From NCBI GenBank assembly GCA_032158125.1, contig JASKOT010000020.1, positions 124,001 to 188,000 on the forward strand: 64,000 nt of DNA, written 5' to 3'. Below the pieces are notes generated by a model. It made no database searches. It was not told where the DNA came from and saw only the letters and a list, made by a program, of their open reading frames with translations. Each line of letters opens with the position of its first letter. Within the stretch, counting starts at the first letter, position 1. A program made the position numbers and the translations under genes. This DNA comes from Papiliotrema nemorosa. Its lineage: Eukaryota; Basidiomycota; Tremellomycetes; Tremellales; Rhynchogastremaceae. This document shows positions 41,786-53,733 of this stretch, one piece after another.

Positions 41786-42386
41786 ATGTCCCTTACTCGA
41801 TTCACCCGAATGATCCGACCCACCATGGTCCAAACGAGAATCGCGACCCGATTCGCTTCCGCGTCATCCGTCCACGAAAACGACCCAGACGTAGGTGTAC
41901 CCATGACATTGTCGAGTAACACACTGACAGCCAGAGACTCGCCAAGGAGAAGGCTCGAAACTTGTCTGGAACACAACACAGCAGTGCCCCTCACAAGGAA
42001 CACGCACCGGGATGGAACGAAGAGCTGGCAGTATGTGATTGGGTGGGATTCCGAGGATCGTGGCTGATGCTCTCTAGTCCGACTCGGAAGCCGTTGTAAA
42101 GGCGGACCAGGCTGCTCCTGATGGAAAGCCAGGCAAGGAGCTGCAAGACCAGACTGTCAAGCGTAAGTAGGAGCAACCCAAGCATACATCATTTACCACC
42201 GTGCTGACGGCCAGGAACCCATGAGCACCACCATACCGAGGCAGGAGAGCACGGAGCCAAAGCTCACGCTGCCAAGGGTCAGAAGAGCCATACTGCTGCT
42301 GAGGAAGCTGTAAGTACCCTACGGCGAGATTAGTCTTAATGCCCTCGCTGACGTTACAGGTCAAAGCCGACCGAGGAGAGCATTAA
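41786..42386 (+). CDS. Small probable mitochondrial protein, unknown
   Basis: Five exons (first 41786-41890, second 41935-42030) give about 125 residues. The start MSLTRFTRMIRPTMVQTR is basic and lacks acids, followed by Ala/Ser, like a mitochondrial presequence. The mature part contains LAKEKARNLSGTQ, HAPGWNEELA and SEAVVKADQA, then a His/Ala/Gly/Lys-rich hydrophilic region ending VKADRGEH. The APGWNE..AS.SEA.VKAD motif is common to small fungal mitochondrial proteins of unknown role, as far as I recall. The hydrophilic, repeat-like composition recalls LEA-type stress proteins. All four introns have canonical ends. Confidence 0.75.
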
Positions 42387-42921
42387 ATCTTGCCTGGCAG
42401 AAGCAAAGAGGAGAGAGCATGATTTCGGAGTAGGCAGCTAATGTATTTCATAGTCAATAACAAAGGTCAATGCATATCGTTGAGAACACGAGAATGGGTT
42501 CAGAGCTCAACGTCCGCCGGGGGGGGGGGTGCGGGGTCGAGAGGGGCCATGTGAGAGTTTGTGCGAAGATAGACAAGCATTATCAAGCTCAGCTCTTGGC
42601 CATCAGCCAGTATTATGCTATGGACGGTATCTGCCAAGCATCGCGCACTGCTGCTGAATATGAGTTTGACCAGCGACGGCACTGGAACACACATGGCTGG
42701 CTGTGTGACACCGGTAATCATCGCCAGAGTAACCGGGCAGAGAGAGAAACGTCGCGCCCATCGAATCACATTCCCCCTAAATCATCCTTCTCATCCTTCC
42801 CCGCACCCACAAACACCTCTAACCCCTCTACACACAGCTCAGACTGGAGGTAATCAAGGTGACAAATCTAGGAGAATCATCGCAGACGCTCCCCCACTCT
42901 ACGCCGAACCCCGATCTCACC
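42387..42921. other. Intergenic with poly-G tract
   Basis: 535 bp between two same-strand genes. It includes a run of eleven G at 42519-42529 and a C-rich leader before 42922. No gene supported. Confidence 0.45.
42519..42529 (+). repeat. Poly-G homopolymer (11 nt)
   Basis: Eleven consecutive G within a short G-rich stretch. Length may vary or be misread. Confidence 0.8.
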
Positions 42922-45092
42922 ATGTCCACTCAACAACAACCCTCTCTCAAATCCCTCACCCGGGACGAGGTCGCCAAGGCAAGTGTCTCCTCTGGCCACA
43001 TTTGAAGCTCAACTGACTTCTAGCATAACAAGCAAGGCGATCTGTGGGTCATCATCGACTCGATAGTCTACGATCTTAGCAAATTCGGACCCATGCATCC
43101 AGGAGGGCTGGGTGTTTTACTCGACGAAGAAGTCGGTGAGTCGCATAACCGGTTCGACGCTTCGGCTATACGTCTGAAGCTCGTTGTGTGCGTCACGCTG
43201 AGCTGTAGCTGGACAAGACGCTACGACCGTCTTCTATGGCTTGCATCGATCAGAGGTATTGGCTAAACCGCAATATCAACGATTGAAGATTGGTCAGATT
43301 GAAGGTGAAAAGCAGAAGATCAGGCCCAACTTGCCCGGTGACCTGTCTACGGTGAGTGTTCCGTCACATGAAGCATCCGATACTGATCTTCAGGTACCCT
43401 ACGGAGAGCCGACATGGTTGACACCTGTCTTCAAGAGCCCTTACTACAAGGAGTCTCACCGAAAACTACAGAAGGGTAAGTCACCTTGACAATCCTGGTG
43501 TCCCGCTCACCCTTAGAGGTCCGAAAGTTCATCGATGAAGTGGTCTACCCCGATGCGCAACTATGTGAAGAGAACGGAAAGCGAGCTTCCAAGGAGGTCC
43601 TCTCAGCCATGGCAGCAAACAATATGAACCGAATGCGACTGGGTCCCGGTAAACACCTCCACGGACAAACGCTCATGGGCGGAGTGGTCAAGGGTGAAGA
43701 GTTTGACTATTTCCAGTGAGCTTATTCGGATACTTCAACGTCCTAGGTGGAGCTCATGGTAGCGAATTGGTGGTCAACCAAGAATTGGTTAGGATCGCTG
43801 CGAGAGGATACGGAGATGGTCTCAATGCCGGAATGGTCATTGGTCTTCCACCTGTTCTCAACTTTGCCCAAGAACCTCTCCGATCCAAAGTCCTAGAAGA
43901 GGTCTTCTCCGGACAAAAGGTTATCAGTTTGGCCATTTCGGAGGCGTTCGCCGGCTCAGATGTGGCGGGATTGAAGACTACTGCGGTCAAGTCTGAGGAT
44001 GGCAAGACCTGGTTAGTTGGACCATCTGCCCCGATGGGACTTGAAGTACTGACAGGTAGGACCATTAACGGAACCAAAAAATGGATCTCGGGGGGAATGC
44101 ACTCCGACTACTTTGTACGTGTCCACCACCTCATACGAGATACAGCTGACAATAGACCGTTGGCGCCAAGGTCCGCTGAGTCTTGCCTTGGTCACACCAG
44201 CTGACGGACAGACTGACGGTGGACTCACCGCATTCCTTGTTCCGCGAGGAGAGGGTGTCGAGACCAAGCAGATCAAGACTTCATACTCGACCGCTGCTGG
44301 TACCGCTTATATCACTTTTGACAATGTGAAGATCCCCGCCGAAAACATGCTGGGGCCAGAGAATGGAGGTCTCCTTGTCATCTTGTCCAACTTCAACGTG
44401 AGTCAAACGTTTGTCTGTTATCTGTCAATCAAGCTGACGATCAGCACGAGCGGTTCGTCCTGAGAAAGCCACCACAAACTTGTAGATAGCTAATGACAGA
44501 TGGGTTATGTGTTGCGCCAGTGTCCGATCATCTCGAGTGATTGTTGAGGAGTGCATGAAGTGAGTGGCAGTGTAAAACTCCAGTACCGAGTTGACAGGCT
44601 CCAGATGGGCTGCCCAGCGATACGTCTTCGGCAAGCCACTTCTAGCTCAAGCCGTCATCCGATGGAAGCTTGCCCAGATGATCGCCAAGGTCGAAGCGCT
44701 CCAAGCTTGGCTCGAGAATGTGACATTCCAGATGTGCAACATGTCTTACAAGGAACAAAGCAAGAACCTCGCCGGGTACGCCTCGACACTTGTATTTGAT
44801 CCGCTGCTGATCATAGACAAATCGCGTTCCTCAAGATGCAGTCCACTCGTTCCGCAGGAGAGATTGCCGATGAAGCGGTGCAGATCTTTGGTGGACGGGG
44901 TATCACCAAGACTGGAATGGGCAAATTCATCGAGCAATTCCAGCGAACTCAAAAGTTTGATGCGATTTTGGGTGGTGCAGAAGAGGTCTTGGGTGATCTG
45001 GGTGTCCGACAGGCGTAAGTTACTCTTTCACTGGGCGCGACCACAGCTAATCTTGAAGTATGCGACAGATGCCCAAGGATGTCCGATTGTAG
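42922..45092 (+). CDS. Cytochrome b5 / acyl-CoA dehydrogenase fusion
   Basis: The first part is a cytochrome b5 domain: [28 protein letters not shown] and, after an intron, [17 protein letters not shown]. Both haem-ligand histidines (HPGG and LHRSE) are present. The rest is an acyl-CoA dehydrogenase: [48 protein letters not shown], and [16 protein letters not shown] with [16 protein letters not shown] at the end. The protein ends [10 protein letters not shown]. About ten introns are visible. The enzyme should oxidise an acyl-CoA using FAD; the b5 part presumably exchanges electrons, but the partner and compartment are unknown. No mitochondrial presequence is apparent ([11 protein letters not shown]). 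The start follows CTCACC. Confidence 0.93.
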
Positions 45093-45302
45093 GGGCCATG
45101 GGAATGGTCGCCCGTTCGACCCGAGGATACTGTAGGAGATGGTCATTTCTTTCTGTTTTATGCCTGTCGCTGTACACGTTTTTGTTTTACTTTGTGTACA
45201 TCGAGTCTATGTATCTTTGTGCTTTTACGTCTATGAATAACACAAATAGCAAGTCAGGCTCTATGGGAGTATGTTCGTGATGCGCCAACAAAGGCGCGAC
45301 GA

Positions 45303-47457
45303 TCACAGTGCGATCTTGCCCGTCCGCTTCAATCGCAGGTAATTGAGATAACTTATCAGTGCGCAAAAGTTTGCGCATAGAGTGATGAGTACCGTCCACT
45401 TGTATGTACCTGCAGTGGAGAAGATCATGCACGCGACATACTTGTTCAAGGAGAAGAAGGACTGAAGAGCGCTTTGAAGCGCCGTCACCTTGTTTCGATG
45501 AGGATGATGTTCTAGGCTTTGTTGTAGTGATTTGACCTGGCCTATCAGTCTCGTGAGGCTCGGTGATACATGTGCATCTGTGAAAGCGCACCTGAGCGAG
45601 ATCAAAGTTGACGTGTCCGACACGGGCGATGATGATGCCCCCAAACATTACTGCCGTGTTTATCATCATGGCAGAATGAGAGCCGTGGTCGCGTATACTC
45701 CAGGAAGAAAGATATGGTGGTAGGTACGAAGCACGATATACCGACGCTGAGTGTGAGCGCTCATTATGGTGCGAGCGGTGTCTTTGTTTGTGTGAACAGG
45801 GTGCCAAACTCACCCAAGACCTAGAACACCCGTCTTCCCGGTTCCTATGCGCCGTTCAATATGGGGCATAAGTGCCGTCCCACAGAGACAGACTGTCATA
45901 CACATTCCCTAGCATGAGTTTCCCCCTTCCATCCGACATCATAGAGAGAAGGGGCTTGCTTACTCGGACGCAAGCGAGGAAGATGTCAGAATACCCAGCG
46001 GCCATCTTGAAATGTGCCACTCCCGTAGCATCTAAGAATCAGTCCCCCTATCCCAAGCTGTACTGACCGAAATGTAATGTTGTCAACCAAGTCAGACCTG
46101 CCGCCAGGGAGCCTTACGGTCAGTATGCACGAAGTGCGAAAGACTTGGGCGACCCTGTGACTGACTGAAAAACACTGGCATTCCCATAAACTCTCGCCAG
46201 ACTGCAATCTCGCCTCGTATACCGGAGACAGATCCTTCTCGGTCTTCGTTGGGCACAGCAGAATCTTGCATTTTGATCCGCTGTTGACGATTCGTGATCT
46301 GATCTTGATGTAAGATTGGGAATCGGTCATATACCACCTGAATCCAAAAGTATTCCAAGGCACCGAATGCTAGAACGATACATATCAGTACTCGGGCAGC
46401 TCCTGCATGGCCTAGAGTCATTGTGAATCCCGATACGACCATCTTTCGATGAGCAAGCGCTCTAGGAGTATTTTGGGATGGAAATGGGCTTACCGGTCCA
46501 ATGATACGAGTCAGGAGGTCTATGCTCGTCATATACGCGTTGAGCTTTGTGAGGCATCTCGAGTCACCCTGAGCAATGGTGGTCACCCTGGAGTTGGCAC
46601 AAAGCTTCGCGCCGACAGAGTCAAGCTTGAAAGCCTCACCAGTCCCGCTCGACGGAGACATTTATCCCGATATTCACCATCCATAGCGTAGCCCCTGAAA
46701 TGATCGTGCAGCAGAGAATACCGTTGACCTGAAGCTTCTCCGATAGAGTAGACTGTTCGTGGAAGACCTTGGCTGGTAGACCGTCAAGCGGTCCAAACAA
46801 AACTGAAACGTCAAATCACGCATCTTGCAACGTAGGACTCAGTATGATAGGGGACATACTGAGAAAGAGAGAGAAGCTGAACACGATGATGAGCTGGATA
46901 TCAGCATCTTGGAGCCCCGAAATGGGAAAGAGGATAGGAGACTTACCTTTTGGAGTGCCACAGCTCGACGGACGAATTGCAACCGGGGTGTCGTATCGAC
47001 TATCCCACCTACGAACCCCGAGCAGAATAGAGCAGAGCCCATTGTCACCAGCCCGATGAGCGAGGCTGGTGTTAATGTATCTTTGTACACTTCCACCGCT
47101 GCGAATCAGTCTCGGATCTGAGGGAGTTCGGTAGACTGACTGAAAATGAAGGTTGTAAAGTGGTACAGATTGTTCGCCATGGCACTATGACTCAGCCACC
47201 GAATATAAGAGAAAGTCTTGAGTTCACCTTGAGGTGTGTTGCAGTAATAAGCAGGCAAGAGTTGATCGAGGTATGATGGTTTGCTGAGGACGCTTATGCC
47301 CATCGCTTTCGTTACCCTGTTCTTCGTCGTGGCCCACATCGTCGGTAGCAGCAGTCGATAGAATACCATAGCTTGGAGGACGGGTGATATCTTTTCCCAC
47401 TAGACTCTGTTCCTCGCTTTCGTGTTGAGAACGGTCGGAAGACTCGTGGCAGGACAT
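45303..47457 (-). CDS. Ferroportin-like iron exporter (SLC40A family), copy B
   Basis: The leader starts MSCHESSDRSQHESEEQ and leads to STLACLLLQHTS, matching copy A. Conserved blocks include VDTTPRLQFVRRAVAL, VNIGINVSVERDW joined across an intron to VTTIAQGDSR, and LNAYMTSIDLLTRIIGP. RVGHVNFDLAQ and NKVTALQSALQSFFSLNKYV follow. The family motifs are kept but altered relative to copy A (VSVERDW for VAVERDW, RVGHVNFDL for RIGLWAFDL). The central loop holds QITNRQQRIKMQDS in place of copy A's hexapeptide repeat. The order of exons appears complete, so it is probably functional. Only 210 bp separate its stop from that of the b5/dehydrogenase gene. Confidence 0.82.
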
Positions 47458-48328
47458 ACTGTAAGATCTGCCGCAGGGGCTGCGCCGGGGAAGACTTTGA
47501 CCCGAGTCCAGCTGATCACTTATATAAACGCGCGGTCAACTTTACATGGCTTTCTCTGGAGGTAAAAGGGAAATGAGATGATCAGCGGGGAAGGGGTAAC
47601 GGCAAAGGAGTTGAAGGAAATTTGGAAGGCCGTTCGCCGATCCGTCGCGAGGATATGCAAGTAGCGAGATCTTTGCCGTCCCCCACATCTCAACCTGAGT
47701 TGCATAGCATCGCATATACATGTCGGGCAGGAGACATAGCGTTGACAGATGTGAGTCATCACTGGCTGCTCAAATGCGATCTGCATCCAACGCTCATCGA
47801 CGACCGCAAGATGCAGTAAGCACAGCGACCGGGTTGCGCACTTGATGACCCCGGAGTATAGTTTTTCCGTCAGTAGTCGGCCTCGTCGTTGTACTTGAAA
47901 TCACTGTCGACTTCAATGAACCGGTGTCTGTGCCAGGCTGTCTATTCACGAACGCCCTCGAGTCTTTGAGGAATCTCCATCGAGCGAGTTGAGGGAACAC
48001 CATATGTAGACGGTCAGATCAGATCTCAGAATGTGGTTGAGGGAGGAAGTCTGGTCAAGTGTCAGTACCTGACTGACTCCTTCCTCATGTCTAGCCTAGT
48101 TCGACACACTTGTCGTCGACGCAGAATCGATAGAAAGTTCTCTCGATACAAAGGTGGTCTAATCTTAGGTGTCGCCAATCGTCCGAGAATCAACCGAGGT
48201 CGGGGGATAGTACTCAACTCTCTTCGGACCGTAGTACCGCTAACCACCACGACCCAGATGTCCACCAGCAAGACAGAAGCTCCCTCGACAATGTTGAGAC
48301 CAACTCATCTCCATTCTACAGAATCAAG
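47458..48328. promoter_or_regulatory. Divergent promoter, ferroportin B / GH43
   Basis: The 871 bp hold the promoters of both genes. TATATAAA at 47521-47528 (TATATAAG on the minus strand) lies about 60-70 bp before the ferroportin start, a plausible TATA box. A frame with its own ATG at 48258 overlaps the GH43 start and ends at 48341; it could act as an upstream open reading frame. Confidence 0.45.
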
Positions 48329-50011
48329 ATGGGCCCGCTGAACCCTATCATCCCAGGTTTCAACCCAGATCCATCGATATGTCGAGTAGGCAACGACTTC
48401 TTCATCGCGACTTCCACATTCGAGTTCTTCCCCGGCGTCCCAATATACCATTCAACCGATCTGATCAATTGGAAACTCATCGGTCATGCGCTCAACCGGA
48501 CGAGTCAGCTCAACATGCGAGCTGTTCCTTCTTCTGGAGGAGTTTGGGCGCCAACATTACGGAATCACAAGGGTAGATTCTACATGACCACCACGATCAT
48601 GCACGCTCAGAGCTCGTCTCAGGTGAGTACGCCTTGAGGGATGGTCTTGAGCTAAACTGATGATAGTACTCCCCTAGACCCTTTTATGTGTATACCGATA
48701 ATATATGGGACGAGACCGCATGGAGTGATCCTATCTGGACGCAGATGCACGGTATTGACCCAGATGTGAGTTCTCTTATCACCATATGTCGCTGATGAAA
48801 GCTGTTCTTCGATGACGACGATAGAGTGTACCTTTGCAGTGCACCCAAAGCTCGATCGCATCTCCAATTCGACGGCGAGCCATTCCCTCATCTCGTCACT
48901 ATGGGCTGTGAAATCGATATCAGCACTGGACGGAGTTTAACACCCGCTGTGGTGCTCCGCGTATCTGATGTGGGACGACGGATCGCGGAAGGGCCGCACA
49001 TATACAAGATTGACGGTTGGTATTACCTTCTAACAGCAGAAGGAGGTACGGACCTCCTACACCGAGTCGTCATTGGTCGTAGCAAGTCTCCATTGGGCCC
49101 ATACGACTTTCCGGAAAACGTCAACCCGCTCGTCTTCAATGGAGAGCACCCAGACGTACGCAATACAGGTCATGGGGACTTGGTCCAAGGGCCAGATGGG
49201 AAGTGGTGGTTGGTCTTGTTGGGTGTCCGACCGCAGACGAATGGAATGGCGCCGTTGGGGAGGGAGACATTCTTGGCGCCAGTGGAATGGAAAGACGGTT
49301 GGCCGGTTGTAAATAAAGGCTCACCGATATCACTCAGGGTGGAGGGGGACTTGCCTGACACCCTGCCCACTGAGGGGTGGAAGGATGACTTCACTTGTGA
49401 GCGTTCATGTTTGGCATAGCTGATTGTCAGCCGCTATCCTCGAGAAGGGCTGGTATCACCTTCGAACCCCGATAGGGCACGAGTACACCGTGGAAGACTC
49501 CCGCCTTACACTTCTAGGCGGAGGTTACACATTGCGCGACGCGGAATGCCCCAGCGCTGTGTTCCGGAAGCAAACCAGCCTGAGCGGTACTTGGTCGACA
49601 ATCATCAACTTCAACCCGGAGGTGACTTGGGAAGAGGCCGGAACGGTGGTGTATCTAGCGACATACGCCTACCTCTCGCTATTCCTCAGAAGGGGTACCT
49701 CTGGAAGACAAATTGTGGCTCAGTGGCCGGCTGAATCGGGAGATGGGTTCGACGAGACATGTGCCGATATTGCGGATGGTCCCGTCGAGCTATACATCAA
49801 AGCAACACCTATGGACTACAGCCTGTCATACCGCAGTACCGAAATGGAAGCTCCGAAAGAGCTCACCCGATGCTCGATAGAGGTGCTTCATCGCGATCGA
49901 GGACAGCCGGTGTTTACCGGACCGCACTTTGGGTTGTTTTGTCAGAGCAACAACGAGCCTAGTAGATCGGTGGCTCATTTCGATTGGGCTTCGTTCTCTA
50001 CGGATGCATGA
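48329..50011 (+). CDS. GH43 beta-xylosidase/arabinofuranosidase-type glycosidase
   Basis: The catalytic five-bladed propeller starts at once: NPIIPGFNPDPSICRVG carries the general base Asp. VWAPTLRNHKGRFYMTT, DPDLFFDDDDRVYL (the pKa-setting Asp) and IAEGPHIYKIDGWYYL (the acid Glu in EGP) follow. GHGDLVQGPDGKWWLV and the C-terminal beta-sandwich (RLTLLGGG... FGLFCQSNN... AHFDWASF) complete the family plan. There is no signal peptide, so the enzyme should be intracellular and work on imported xylo- or arabino-oligosaccharides. Introns follow AQSSSQ, GIDPD and KDDFT. The start lies within a short leader that has an overlapping upstream frame. Exact substrate cannot be fixed by eye. Confidence 0.92.
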
Positions 50012-50481
50012 TCACATTACTGCAGCGTGGTTGTCACAGGATGCGCATTCATCCAACACAAAATACTCATGACTATCGTACTGTATGCACAGCTACTCGC
50101 CCCTCTCTAATCGCTTTGCAGGGAATATTACGGCAACCCTTGCGAAAGCTCGATGTGAGTCAAGCATCAAGATTGATGGGACTTGTTCTTGTCCCGCGGG
50201 CAAATGTGGACATGCCCACCTTTGCCGTCTTCGACAGCGATGCAATCGCCCATGTCTCTCTGCTGATCAGCGTTGCACATCTGCATCTGGATAGCTCACC
50301 TGTGACTTGTGATGCAGAGAGTTGTGGTCGAATGTACTGTAAGATCAATGGTGTGGCTGGATTGCGATTAAACTTGGAGTGTGTTGTATCGTAATGGGTA
50401 TGGGATCGAGAGTAACAACATCCGATCAGCCTTATATAATGCGCGAAATGAAAGGACATTCAGAGAACAGCATAGATAGTC

Positions 50482-50673
50482 ATGGATCAGGGTATGTTGC
50501 CCGACTTGCTTTGGAATTCAGCGTTTCACTGTTGGTTTCTCCTCATCTCTTCTCCAGAACCCTCGATGCATCTTTCGAGTCGCCGTGCGACTCATTCGGA
50601 ACCCATAGCGAGACTCATCGAATGTTCTCGTCTTGCCCAAGGAGATCCATCTTCCATGGTCATCCTTTCATGA
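50482..50673 (+). CDS. Possible small protein, tentative
   Basis: An open frame of 63 codons starts at 50482, 43 bp after a TATATAA element at 50433-50439. It contains a 66-nt segment (50492-50557) with intron ends GT..AG. That segment is a multiple of three and stop-free, so spliced (41 residues, MDQEPSMHLSS...) and unspliced forms are both possible. No known family. Confidence 0.25.
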   Translation: MDQGMLPDLLWNSAFHCWFLLISSPEPSMHLSSRRATHSEPIARLIECSRLAQGDPSSMVILS

Positions 50674-51296
50674 GAGACTTTGTGAAACAAAGAGCGTCTA
50701 TACATGGAGACGACGCCACCATGGTTCCTCCCAAGAATTTGTAAGGGCCAAGAATCGTTCGACATCTTAGATTCGTTGAATCTTCACTGTTCACTTCTCA
50801 GCTTCTCCTCTTACACCTCAACTTGTAGCACCCTCGCGCTGATCGACACGATCGTCCTCGTCTTCCAACTCTACTACCAGGCTCGACCGACAGATGACGC
50901 CTGGACATCACGGCTTTATACCTCTCAATCCCCCTCCCTTCACAGAGCCAGATCAGCCTGGTCAAGGACATGGACACCGAGCTTGATTTGACGGTACAAA
51001 TATCGATCAGCAAATGTGTCTCGGCTCCTGACGGTCTGAGAGATTTCACCAGCTCTCGCGTCTTCAGTATTCTTCTCCAACTTGTGCGGCGACCATTCAC
51101 TCTTCGTCTGTCTCGAAACGGTCATCTCCACAACATGGTCGATCGTAGGTCGAGACATGTTTGAGTATGCATAATACACCTCATCCTTTCATACCACTCG
51201 AAATCGAACGTGCATCACCCCATCTGAAACTTTTATCGACGCCTTGTTCTGATGGTCATGCTTCACGTTTGCCACTAAGCCCGTCATGGCTTGACC

Positions 51297-51304
51297 TATA
51301 AGTA
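51297..51304 (+). promoter_or_regulatory. TATA-like element before a tiny reading frame
   Basis: TATAAGTA, 151 bp before the ATG at 51448, followed by a long C/T- and A-rich stretch like a 5' leader. Position and leader fit a promoter; unproven. Confidence 0.35.
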
Positions 51305-51447
51305 GTAGATTGAATATACTGAAATCTTCCAAATCTCTCACAACTTCCTCCAAAACTTCAGCATCTACCATAATACACTTTCCAACAGCCACTTCCTCCC
51401 CATACCGCTGTAACACACAGAAGACTACACCGTCACACCTCTCATCA

Positions 51448-51537
51448 TGGCTTTGAGAACTTCCGACTTTGTCGAGCCCACTGTCCCTTCCATCCCACGT
51501 CCAGTCCCATCCGACCTGCCTCTTGGTCGGGTCTGAG
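51448..51537 (+). CDS. Possible 29-residue microprotein
   Basis: An uninterrupted frame reads MALRTSDFVEPTVPSIPRP and ends DLPLGRV. The ATG has a strong context (CATCATGG), and the 120 bp before it are C/T-rich like leaders of expressed genes in this window. It may instead be the first exon of a longer gene. The protein is Pro-rich with no signal peptide. It would be missed by any length cut-off. Confidence 0.35.
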
Positions 51538-51707
51538 TACCATGTTCCCACAAATCCCTCTCAAACTTTTCTGATCCATGAGCAGTCTCGGAAATCTTGT
51601 CAACGATGCATTAGATACAGATGATCCTGTTTACCCAGCGAAATGATAGAAATATAGAGACAAATGATCTAATTTTGCTGCTCAAGAGCCCCAAAAGCAT
51701 AGCCCCT

Positions 51708-53733
51708 CTAAACCTTGTCTCCATCCACCTGTGCAGGCGAGCTCGGAGGATCAGGCTTCTTGGTCTTTCCTATTGTGCCCATCCCCCATAGAGCAACCAC
51801 GGCTACTCCAAACGCTGCGAAACTGCATCCTGCACCTAACCAGAATGCAGCGTGAATACCGTTCAGTCGTGCTACTTCGAGAGATTTGCCAGCGCTTGTG
51901 GCCTTGCCCTGGTATGATGTCGCAATGACTGTTGTAAGGGCGAGACCGAAGGCACCCCCAAGTTGGACTAGAGTCTGGAAGAGAGCTAAGCATGTCAGCA
52001 GGATGCCACACGTAGCGTAATGGCCACCCACCTCCAGCTACGGACTGTTCTTCAGGCAAGGCAAAGTGTGAGACAAACGTGGTAGCAGTCGCCATCAAGC
52101 TGCAAGATGAGCCAGAGCGGCACTGACAATCTCGATGTACTCACAAATCGGCACCCAGAACGCACATCCACATGCCGTTGAAAGGCAGTCGCCAATAGCT
52201 GACATCTGCTGGAGAGACGGCAAAGAGGACGCTGGCGATACTGCCCATCAGCGGACGTCAGGGCAAATGTGCGGATTCAACCCACCCTGTAGCAAGGATG
52301 CCAACGCAAATCAGAATCTGTGTGGGTATGCGCGAGATGAAGTATGCGACGATGATGTTGCAAATTACTCCTGAAACACACATGGGCAGGAACCGCACCA
52401 TTGCGCCGACTGGCCCGACACCTTGCACCTGTTGGAAGAACAGAGTAGCGTGATATGCGAGTGACTGAGGTCAGCGCCAAGGTATCGCTAGACGAGTAGA
52501 CGTACGACGAAACCCATCCAGGAGACGAATCCTATCATGTAGACTGCTGCGAGTCTCCCTCGGGCCCGAGTCCAAAGCGCCAATCGCATAAGAGGCGGTC
52601 GAGATGTATTGTTGATGACGTGTCTCTCCCAGAAGAAGAATGCGGCAACGAGGATGACTCCGACGGGCAAGAGCGCGATGATATCTTTCAATGAGCGACG
52701 CACAGATTGGGGGAGTATTGTTGGTCACTCACAAGGGGTCTTCCAGCCTTGAGGTGCGGTCTCACCACTACTGACGGTAAATTGTAGGAGAATGAGACCG
52801 ACGGTAATCAACGCCGCTCCGACCCAGTCTACCCTCCGATCCGTAGTTGTGAGAATGTCCGGAGGGAACGCAAAGTAGGCTCCGATAGCGATGGCGCCAG
52901 CAAGAGCGGCTGTGATCCACATGGCCGCTTTCCAAGTTGTGCTGATTGAGTGAGCATTCCGCTGCCCACCTTTTCAGGTTACTTACGGAGCGTAGGCAGT
53001 CGTGACACCACCAAGGACGAAGCCTAATCCCCCGCCCAGTGGCGCACCTGCCGCGAATGCGGCAAATGCGGTAGCTCGAGACCTGCCATGAAAGTTGGCT
53101 GCGATGATACCTATAGCACTTGGTGTCCTTGTTGTGAGTAAAGCCTCCCTGCGCAAGAGAATGGACTCACGCCAATGCCGCACCGCAACCAGATAGTGCC
53201 CGAGAAACAATTAATCCTGCTCCATCGCCAAAGAATGGCCCGACCAGTGTCCAAATCGCATACCAAGACACGCCGACGAGAAAGACAAGTTTCCGACCAT
53301 GAATATCCGCTAAACGTCCCGACAACAACAAGAAACAACCAAACGTCAACGAGTTTGCCGATGATAGCCATTGTAGATCCGTCTCTTCCATGCCGAGATC
53401 TGTCTGAATGGTAGGTAGCGCGATGGTCAAAATGACATTGCCCATGGAAGTCATGCACATTGAACATGTCGCGACGGCAGCTATGGCGAACAGGCGGGCG
53501 TTGGAATACTGTCGCGAAGGCTGGTTTTCGCCGATATGGAGCAGTTCGACATCCTTCTCTGACTTGTGCTCCTCTTGTCCTGCTTGTAACGTTGCATGAT
53601 GATCCCTGCTAAGCGTGACCATACCGTCCACTTCGTCCAAAGTGTTCACGAGAGGCGCCAAAGGTGTCACGGGCGGAATAGTCGCAGTCAGACTCGCCAG
53701 GGTCCCCGGAGCGGGCAATGCTGAGGATGCCAT
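51708..53733 (-). CDS. MFS transporter, DHA2-type (14 helix) drug:proton antiporter
   Basis: A hydrophilic leader (MASSALPAPGTLASL) precedes the first helix (LFAIAAVATCSMCMTSMG). Motif D2-like residues NVILTIALPTIQTDLG, LQWLSSANSLTFGCFLL and motif A GRLADIHGRKLVFLVG follow. Motif C appears as AAGAPLGGGLGFVLGG. Later helices include WITAALAGAIAIGAYF and VGAALITVGLILLQF. These motifs place it in the DHA2/14-spanner group of major facilitator exporters, which remove toxic compounds or move basic amino acids or siderophores. The substrate is unknown. At least seven introns are present. I start at 53733; an in-frame Met at 53799 is less likely. It is divergent from SRP72. Confidence 0.88.

Larger units (their letters stand above)
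50012..51707. other. Gene-poor interval with tiny reading frames
   Basis: This 1.7 kb separates the 3' ends of GH43 and the MFS gene. Two small candidates with TATA-like elements are listed separately. A third possible start with a good context (CACCATGG, ATG at 50721) opens a frame MVPPKNFF that splices to SSYTSTCSTLALIDTIVL. I cannot support it further. No repeat or RNA gene is visible. Confidence 0.35.

Noticed and set aside
42470..43016. Plus-strand frames of about 130 codons around the poly-G tract
   Set aside because: They run across the G tract and the leader of the next gene, with low-complexity Ser/Pro/Thr content and no support.
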